Translations under genes and position numbers: made by a program
Part shown: positions 6,747-10,238 of the stretch, piece after piece
How the letters are laid out: each line of letters begins with the position of its first letter
Position numbering within the stretch: position 1 is the first letter of the stretch
Notes under the pieces: generated by a model
What the model was told of the DNA's origin: nothing
Seen by the model: only the letters and a program-made list of their open reading frames with translations
The model's database searches: none
Source of the DNA: Verrucomicrobiota bacterium
GTDB lineage: Bacteria; Verrucomicrobiota; Verrucomicrobiia; Chthoniobacterales; UBA6821
Direction of reading: 5' to 3'
Assembly (NCBI GenBank): GCA_016871655.1
Contig: VHCR01000040.1
Location: forward strand, 1-10,238
DNA length: 10,238 nt

Positions 6747-7304
6747 ATGTCTGAGAAATCTGAGAAACCCAATAAACGTTCACGTCGGAACGAAGCAACA
6801 GCCGAAGTTGCATCTACCCCTAAAGAAACCGTCGAGAAAGTTGTCTTCATCAATCGTTGTGCCAAGGTGGTAAAAGGTGGGCGCCGTTTTAGTTTTAGTG
6901 CTCTCATTGTTAGCGGTAACATGAAAGGAAAAGTTGGCGTTGGATTTGGAAAAGCCAATGAAGTGAGCGAAGCGATTCGCAAAGCTTCCGATTCTGCTAG
7001 CAAATCGATGATTTCTGTTTCCATTGGCGAAACAACTATTCCTCACGAAGTTACTGGTGAACATGGTGGTGGGCGTGTCTTATTGCGCCCTGCTTCTCCG
7101 GGTACAGGCGTCATCGCTGGTGGTGGCGTTCGTGCCGTGATTGAGGCTGCTGGGGTACGTGATGTTTTAGCAAAATCACTTGGATCAAACAATCATGCTA
7201 ACGTCGTGCACGCTACAATCAACGCTCTCAAGCAACTTCGTACTGCGGAAGAAATTTTCAAAATGCGCGGCAAAACAATCAGCCGCAAAGAATCTAAATC
7301 TTAA
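6747..7304 (+). CDS. rpsE: 30S ribosomal protein S5
   Basis: S5 lines the mRNA entry channel with S3 and S4 and affects decoding accuracy. The 185-residue product (E. coli 167) has a charged extension of about 28 residues ([18 protein letters not shown]), then the S5 double-stranded-RNA-binding domain [20 protein letters not shown] (30-49) and [19 protein letters not shown], and the C-terminal domain with [20 protein letters not shown] (107-126) and [23 protein letters not shown] at 6747 is the first in-frame start after rplR, with leader TTTTAATTATT. The usual next gene, rpmD (L30), is missing; a 196-bp spacer with inverted repeats separates it from rplO. Confidence 0.97.
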   Translation: MSEKSEKPNKRSRRNEATAEVASTPKETVEKVVFINRCAKVVKGGRRFSFSALIVSGNMKGKVGVGFGKANEVSEAIRKASDSASKSMISVSIGETTIPHEVTGEHGGGRVLLRPASPGTGVIAGGGVRAVIEAAGVRDVLAKSLGSNNHANVVHATINALKQLRTAEEIFKMRGKTISRKESKS

Positions 7305-7310
7305 AAATAA

Positions 7311-7467
7311 TTAACCGCAAAAAACGCAAAGAGCAGAAAAAATAGAAACAAAATATATTGTTCATTAAAATAAATAACCCCTCCTCGCTTGTTGAAGCTA
7401 TTCGCAAACAAGTAATAGGAGTTATGCTTTTCTAAAGAACTTCTTTTTTTGCGTTCTTTGCGGTTAA
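7311..7467. repeat. 157-bp element bounded by 20-bp inverted CCGCAAA-type repeats
   Basis: The left arm 7311-7330 (TTAACCGCAAAAAACGCAAA) and the right arm 7448-7467 (TTTGCGTTCTTTGCGGTTAA) are inverted copies matching at 19 of 20 positions; the one difference is A against G. Each arm contains a short direct repeat, CGCAAA about every 9 bp. The 117 bp between the arms are A/T-rich and carry a nested hairpin. A second spacer, at 8044-8198, is bounded by related arms with almost the same total span. It could be a small non-autonomous mobile element, an intergenic repeat family, or an RNA structure in the operon transcript. No target-site duplication was seen. Confidence 0.8.
7374..7425 (+). other. 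nested imperfect hairpin inside the rpsE-rplO element
   Basis: Three paired blocks can be traced. ATAA (7374-7377) pairs with TTAT (7422-7425), CTCCT (7381-7385) with AGGAG (7417-7421), and CTTGTT (7388-7393) with AACAAG (7407-7412). Small bulges lie between the blocks, and the loop is 13 nt. It is roughly concentric with the outer arms, so the spacer could fold as one long interrupted stem. No U-run follows, so it is not a typical intrinsic terminator. Confidence 0.5.
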
Positions 7468-7500
7468 ATTCTTTTCAATTGCTAACCTTTAAATAAATTT

Positions 7501-8043
7501 ATGCGTTTACATCAACTCTCTCCTCGTCCTGGTGCCAAACATCGTCGCAAGCGTCTCGGTTGCGGTGAAAGCTCCGGTCATGGTAAAACTTCCGGCCGTG
7601 GTCACAAAGGTCAAAAAGCTCGTTCCGGAGGTAGTGTTCGCTTGGGATTTGAAGGTGGTCAGATGCCACTCAATCGCCGCCTTCCTAAAAGAGGTTTTAG
7701 CAACACAACTTTCAAGCCGATCTTTGCTGTTATCAATCTTGATACCATTGACGCTCGTTTTGAATCGGGTGCTAAAGTTGATGAAGCAGCGCTTCGTTCT
7801 TTGGGTCTCGTCAACGGCCGCAATGATGGAATCAAACTTCTTGCTCGTGGAGAAATCAGTAAAGCCTTGACGATTGAAGTTGATAAAGCCAGCGCTGCAG
7901 CTCGTGAAAAATTTGAAAAAGCAGGAGGCAAGTTGATTCTTCGTCCTGCTAAAGTTGAGATGACCGCTCGCACGCCAAAAGGTTCCGAGCGTCCTTCTCG
8001 TGAACGCCTCTCGCGCCGTAAAAAATTAATGACAAAAAAATAG
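7501..8043 (+). CDS. rplO: 50S ribosomal protein L15
   Basis: L15 binds 23S rRNA late in assembly and contacts many other 50S proteins. The 180-residue product (usual about 145-150) has the conserved glycine/basic N-terminus MRLHQLSPRPGAKHRRKRLG, then GHGKTSGRGHKGQKARSGG and FEGGQMPLNRRLPKRGFSN. The globular C-terminal domain follows, ending with AREKFEKAGGKLIL near residue 147. About 30 basic residues then extend the protein (PKGSERPSRERLSRRKKLMT). The N-terminal wording resembles Verrucomicrobiota homologues as I recall them. The ATG at 7501 follows CTTTAAATAAATTT, without Shine-Dalgarno. Repeat-bearing spacers flank the gene on both sides. Confidence 0.97.
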   Translation: MRLHQLSPRPGAKHRRKRLGCGESSGHGKTSGRGHKGQKARSGGSVRLGFEGGQMPLNRRLPKRGFSNTTFKPIFAVINLDTIDARFESGAKVDEAALRSLGLVNGRNDGIKLLARGEISKALTIEVDKASAAAREKFEKAGGKLILRPAKVEMTARTPKGSERPSRERLSRRKKLMTKK

Positions 8044-8198
8044 AATAATAGCCGCAAGAGAAAGCAAACAACGCAAAAGAAGAGAAAAAAATCTACTAAA
8101 CCTAATAGAGATCGATAAAAATAAAATTTTCTTCATATAGTTTTTGCATTTCAGGCAATCATTTTTTTTGTTCTTTGCGTTCTTTTGCGGCTGTTATT
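8044..8198. repeat. 155-bp element bounded by inverted CCGCAAA-type repeats, before secY
   Basis: The left arm begins at the first base after the rplO stop: AATAATAGCCGCAA at 8044-8057, then AACGCAAAAGAA at 8070-8081. The right arm is TTCTTTGCGTT at 8171-8181 and TTGCGGCTGTTATT at 8185-8198. The outer 14 bases are complementary except for one position that would be a G-U pair in RNA. The inner blocks also match, but the left arm has about 9 more bases between blocks. The interior is A/T-rich and does not resemble the interior of the 7311-7467 element. The right arm ends 11 bp before the secY ATG, so the element nearly fills the 166-bp spacer. Confidence 0.75.
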
Positions 8199-8209
8199 AA
8201 AACACTTTT

Positions 8210-9712
8210 ATGATTTCCGCATTTGCCAACACTCTTAAAATTCCTGAGCTTCGTGCTCGAGCCCTCTTCACCCTCGGCATGGTCGTAATCATGCGCTTGG
8301 GAGCTGTTGTCACGACGCCCGGCATCAATGCGCAGGTCCTACGTCAATGGTTCATGAACGTTGCTGATGCTAAGGTCGGTGGCGGTGTGGCCTCGATGTT
8401 CAATCTTTTTAGTGGTGGCGCGCTCAGCAACTGCGCGATTTTTTCGCTCGGCATCATGCCCTACATTAGTGCCTCGATCATGCTGCAACTTTTGGGTGCC
8501 GTCATTCCTCAACTTGGAAAGTTGGCGCGCGAAGATGGAGGACGTCAAAAAATTTCTCAATATACCCGCTACACCACGATTTTGCTTTGCATGTTTCAAG
8601 GTTGGCTTTTGGCTCTTTCTTTTGAAAGCCCTCAATCAAATCCGTTCCTTCCTGGAATTGCAGAGACGATCGCACGTCTCGGAGTGCCGTTAGTGGCTGA
8701 TCCCGGCTGGGGTTTTCGCATCATCACCGTCATTACGATGACAGCGGGAACCATGTTTTTAATGTGGCTTGGTGATCAAATCACCGAACGCGGCATTGGT
8801 AATGGAATTTCCATGATCATTACCGTTGGTATTTTGGCACAGTTGCCAGCAGGACTTGTTCAGGCTTGGAGAACATTTGTTCCATCAGGCGGGGAAGCTG
8901 CAGCGATGAATCCCATCGTCCTTGTTATTCTTTGCGCGTTTCTTTTGATTGTGATTGCTTCGGTTATCGCGGTGACACAAGCGCAACGCAAGATCAGCAT
9001 TCAGTATGCGAAGCGCGTCGTCGGTCGGAAGGTCTACGGTGGACAAACGCAATACATGCCACTCAAAGTCAACTACGCTGGCGTGATGCCGATTATTTTT
9101 GCGCAAGCGATTTTGCTTTTTCCTTCGACCATTCTCAACATGGCATTCCCTGGAAAAGCTTGGGCTCAGGAGCTTGCCTCAGCCTTGACGCTCGGTTGGC
9201 CCCACTACGTGCTCTACGCACTTTTGATTTTCTCATTCAGCTATTTTTGGGTGGCGACACAATTTCAACCGATGCAGATCGCAGACGATCTGAAAAAAAA
9301 TGGTGGATTCATTCCTGGTATTCGCCCTGGAAAACCGACGGCAGAATTTTTGGATTTCACGATGAGTCGCCTCACTTGTGCTGGCGCAGTCTTTTTGGTG
9401 GTCATCGCGATCTTGCCACAGCTCATGAGCCGTGGTTTGCAAGTTCCTTACATGACTGCTCAATTTTTCGGAGGTACGGGGCTCCTCATTATCGTTGGTG
9501 TCACGCTTGATACGATGCGCCAAGTCGAGACTTTCTTGCTGCAACGCCACTACGATGGTTTCTTGCGCAAAGGAAAAACAGCGAGTCGTTCTTATTATCG
9601 CCAGCCAATGGCTAGTGGTTCCATCGTGAGCGACACCTTCCTCGTCTGGTTTTATGCTGGCCTTGGTGCGCTCTGCATCGCAGGAGTGACGATTTTCTTA
9701 ACCAGAAGATAG
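8210..9712 (+). CDS. secY: preprotein translocase subunit SecY, with extra C-terminal membrane segment
   Basis: SecY is the channel of the SecYEG translocon in the inner membrane, moving proteins with SecA or inserting them from ribosomes. The 500-residue product (usual about 430-450) opens with SAFANTLKIPELRARALFTL and the first membrane segment. The plug region is FSGGALSNCAIFSLGIMPYI (67-86), and the motif GDQITERGIGNGISMII (188-204) follows. The long cytosolic loop has AKRVVGRKVYGGQTQYMPLK (267-286), and NGGFIPGIRPGKPTAEFL follows at about 364-381. The family normally ends after MRQVETFLLQRHYDGFLRKG (436-455). Here about 45 residues follow, with a hydrophobic stretch at 474-497 that looks like an eleventh membrane segment. 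Codon choice looks less optimised than in the ribosomal genes (more CGC, GCG and TTG). Confidence 0.96.
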   Translation: MISAFANTLKIPELRARALFTLGMVVIMRLGAVVTTPGINAQVLRQWFMNVADAKVGGGVASMFNLFSGGALSNCAIFSLGIMPYISASIMLQLLGAVIPQLGKLAREDGGRQKISQYTRYTTILLCMFQGWLLALSFESPQSNPFLPGIAETIARLGVPLVADPGWGFRIITVITMTAGTMFLMWLGDQITERGIGNGISMIITVGILAQLPAGLVQAWRTFVPSGGEAAAMNPIVLVILCAFLLIVIASVIAVTQAQRKISIQYAKRVVGRKVYGGQTQYMPLKVNYAGVMPIIFAQAILLFPSTILNMAFPGKAWAQELASALTLGWPHYVLYALLIFSFSYFWVATQFQPMQIADDLKKNGGFIPGIRPGKPTAEFLDFTMSRLTCAGAVFLVVIAILPQLMSRGLQVPYMTAQFFGGTGLLIIVGVTLDTMRQVETFLLQRHYDGFLRKGKTASRSYYRQPMASGSIVSDTFLVWFYAGLGALCIAGVTIFLTRR

Positions 9713-9739
9713 AAGGTGGGAGATGAAAGATAGGGGTAA
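9705..9739 (+). repeat. GAAGATA-type heptamer array spanning the secY stop and kinase start
   Basis: Consecutive 7-bp units start at 9705 (GAAGATA), 9712 (GAAGGTG), 9719 (GGAGATG) and 9726 (AAAGATA), with a poorly matching fifth at 9733. The first unit lies within the secY end and contributes part of its TAG stop. The third contains the ATG of the next gene, and the second supplies the AAGGTG that could act as its ribosome-binding site. The unit differs from the CCTRYAR units before rplE and rplF, but the 7-bp period is the same. Confidence 0.6.
9713..9718 (+). promoter_or_regulatory. possible Shine-Dalgarno for the kinase gene
   Basis: AAGGTG matches the AAGGAG core at five of six positions and ends 4 bp before the ATG at 9723. 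It supports that start over the out-of-frame ATG at 9745. It is notable because no other gene in the window has such a site. It lies within a heptamer array, so the match may be accidental. Confidence 0.45.
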
Positions 9740-10238
9740 CATCGATGAAGCATTGGTGCGTCACTTGGTCGCAGCTCAATTTCCGCAGTGGGAAAATTTG
9801 TCGATTCAATCTGTTGCGAATCAAGGATGGGACAATAGAACTTTTCGGTTAGGGGAGGAGATGCTCGTGCGCTTGCCGAATGCTGAAAAATATTCGCAGC
9901 AAGTTGAAAAAGAGCATCACTGGTTACCTCGACTCGCGCCGTTGCTGCCGCTAAGAATTCCAGAGCCCGTGGCGATGGGAGAGCCAACAAAAGACTATCC
10001 GTGGCGTTGGTCGATCTATCGATGGCTTGAGGGGGAGTCTGCAATGACAGCTCCGATAAAAAATTTATGTGATGTTGCAAAGAACCTCGGTGAGTTTTTG
10101 CTCGCGTTGCAACGCATTGATCCTGCTGGTGGACCTCTTGCAGGACCGCAGAATTTTTATCGCGGAGGAACTTTAAAAAATTATGATGCTCAGCTGCGAC
10201 GCGCGCTCGATATTCTCAAAAATAAAATTGATACCGCC
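9723..10238 (+). CDS. APH-family (aminoglycoside phosphotransferase-like) kinase, N-terminal part
   Basis: 172 codons are open from the ATG at 9723 to the window end. The product resembles the N-lobe of the APH/choline kinase fold: VANQGWDNRTFRLGEEMLVR (31-50), where a nucleotide-binding loop is expected, then LPNAEKYSQQVEKEHHWLPR (51-70), LPLRIPEPVAMG, YPWRWSIYRWLEGE (92-105), and a helix NLGEFLLALQRIDPAGGPL. The residue in the usual ATP-contacting lysine position reads Arg50 (LVRLP), which I recall as typical of this subgroup. The catalytic HGD and DFD-like motifs would lie beyond the window. Substrate is unknown: many family members act on small metabolites, so antibiotic resistance should not be assumed. 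It starts 10 bp after secY and is probably co-transcribed with it. Confidence 0.85.
   Translation, partial: MKDRGNIDEALVRHLVAAQFPQWENLSIQSVANQGWDNRTFRLGEEMLVRLPNAEKYSQQVEKEHHWLPRLAPLLPLRIPEPVAMGEPTKDYPWRWSIYRWLEGESAMTAPIKNLCDVAKNLGEFLLALQRIDPAGGPLAGPQNFYRGGTLKNYDAQLRRALDILKNKIDTA

Larger units (their letters stand above)
7305..7500 (+). other. 196-bp noncoding spacer between rpsE and rplO; rpmD absent
   Basis: This is the position of rpmD (L30, about 60 codons) in the standard spc operon. All frames are broken by frequent stops, and I find no L30 wording, so the gene is absent rather than damaged. The spacer holds the inverted-repeat element at 7311-7467, with a smaller hairpin nested inside it at 7374-7425. 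It ends with an A/T-rich leader before the rplO ATG. No Shine-Dalgarno, promoter or U-tract terminator is convincing. Confidence 0.8.

Noticed and set aside
7281..7292. GCCGCAAAGAA inside the rpsE 3' end as part of the repeat arm
   Set aside because: It encodes part of S-R-K-E in frame and lies outside the paired arms. A chance match within coding sequence is the simpler reading.
7448..7467. Intrinsic terminator formed by the inverted repeats
   Set aside because: The stem is A/T-rich with a loop of over 100 nt and no U-run after the right arm. Essential genes lie downstream, so full termination would be harmful.
7305..7500. A remnant rpmD (L30) pseudogene
   Set aside because: Stops occur in every frame, and none of the L30 wording can be found, even allowing frameshifts.
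8866..9510. A 214-codon open frame on the + strand inside secY
   Set aside because: It is an out-of-frame reading of secY with rich, irregular Cys/Arg/Ser/His content and no family resemblance. SecY is unmistakable in the other frame.
9745..9747. ATG at 9745 as the kinase start
   Set aside because: It is out of frame with the APH-like reading. The in-frame ATG at 9723 has a plausible ribosome-binding site.
9652..10080. A 142-codon open frame on the - strand over the secY end and kinase start
   Set aside because: It is antisense to two recognisable genes, and its product shows no known motif.

Overview
This window is a stretch of a bacterial ribosomal-protein operon of the S10-spc type, read entirely on the + strand. 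It begins inside rplD (L4) and runs rplW, rplB, rpsS, rplV, rpsC, rplP, rpmC, rpsQ, rplN, rplX, rplE, rpsH, rplF, rplR, rpsE, rplO, secY. It ends inside a gene of the aminoglycoside phosphotransferase-like (APH) kinase family. No gene appears on the - strand, and no rRNA, tRNA, CRISPR array, transposase or phage gene is visible.

Organism: the ribosomal proteins look like those of the PVC superphylum, most likely a Verrucomicrobiota bacterium. This rests on the wording of L22, L15 and SecY as I recall them, and on the absence of rpsN (S14) between rplE and rpsH and of rpmD (L30) between rpsE and rplO. I remember the same two absences from Chlamydiae. It is an inference, not a database result. 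None of the 17 complete genes has a convincing Shine-Dalgarno sequence; their leaders are A/T- or C/T-rich.

Layout: 1-4685 is tightly packed, with gaps of 5-43 bp from rplD to rplX. From rplX onward the gaps lengthen: 97 bp before rplE, 45 bp where rpsN is usually found, 37 bp before rplF, 196 bp between rpsE and rplO where rpmD is usually found, and 166 bp between rplO and secY. Only 10 bp separate secY from the kinase gene. No gene-free stretch exceeds 300 bp.

The longer gaps hold repeats. Two spacers of near-equal span (157 and 155 bp) are each bounded by inverted copies of a CCGCAAAGAACGCAAA-type motif. Two heptamer arrays (consensus CCTRYAR) lie just before rplE and rplF. A different heptamer array (consensus GAAGATA) spans the secY stop and the kinase start.

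Function: the ribosomal proteins build both subunits, and SecY forms the membrane channel into which ribosomes feed exported proteins. Linking secY to this operon is the standard arrangement. The kinase gene after secY is not part of the usual operon and replaces the genes often found there (adk, map, infA, rpmJ, rpsM). I see no new multi-gene system. The points worth a second look are the repeats, the missing genes, the unusual protein tails (L22, L24, SecY), and the kinase directly behind secY.
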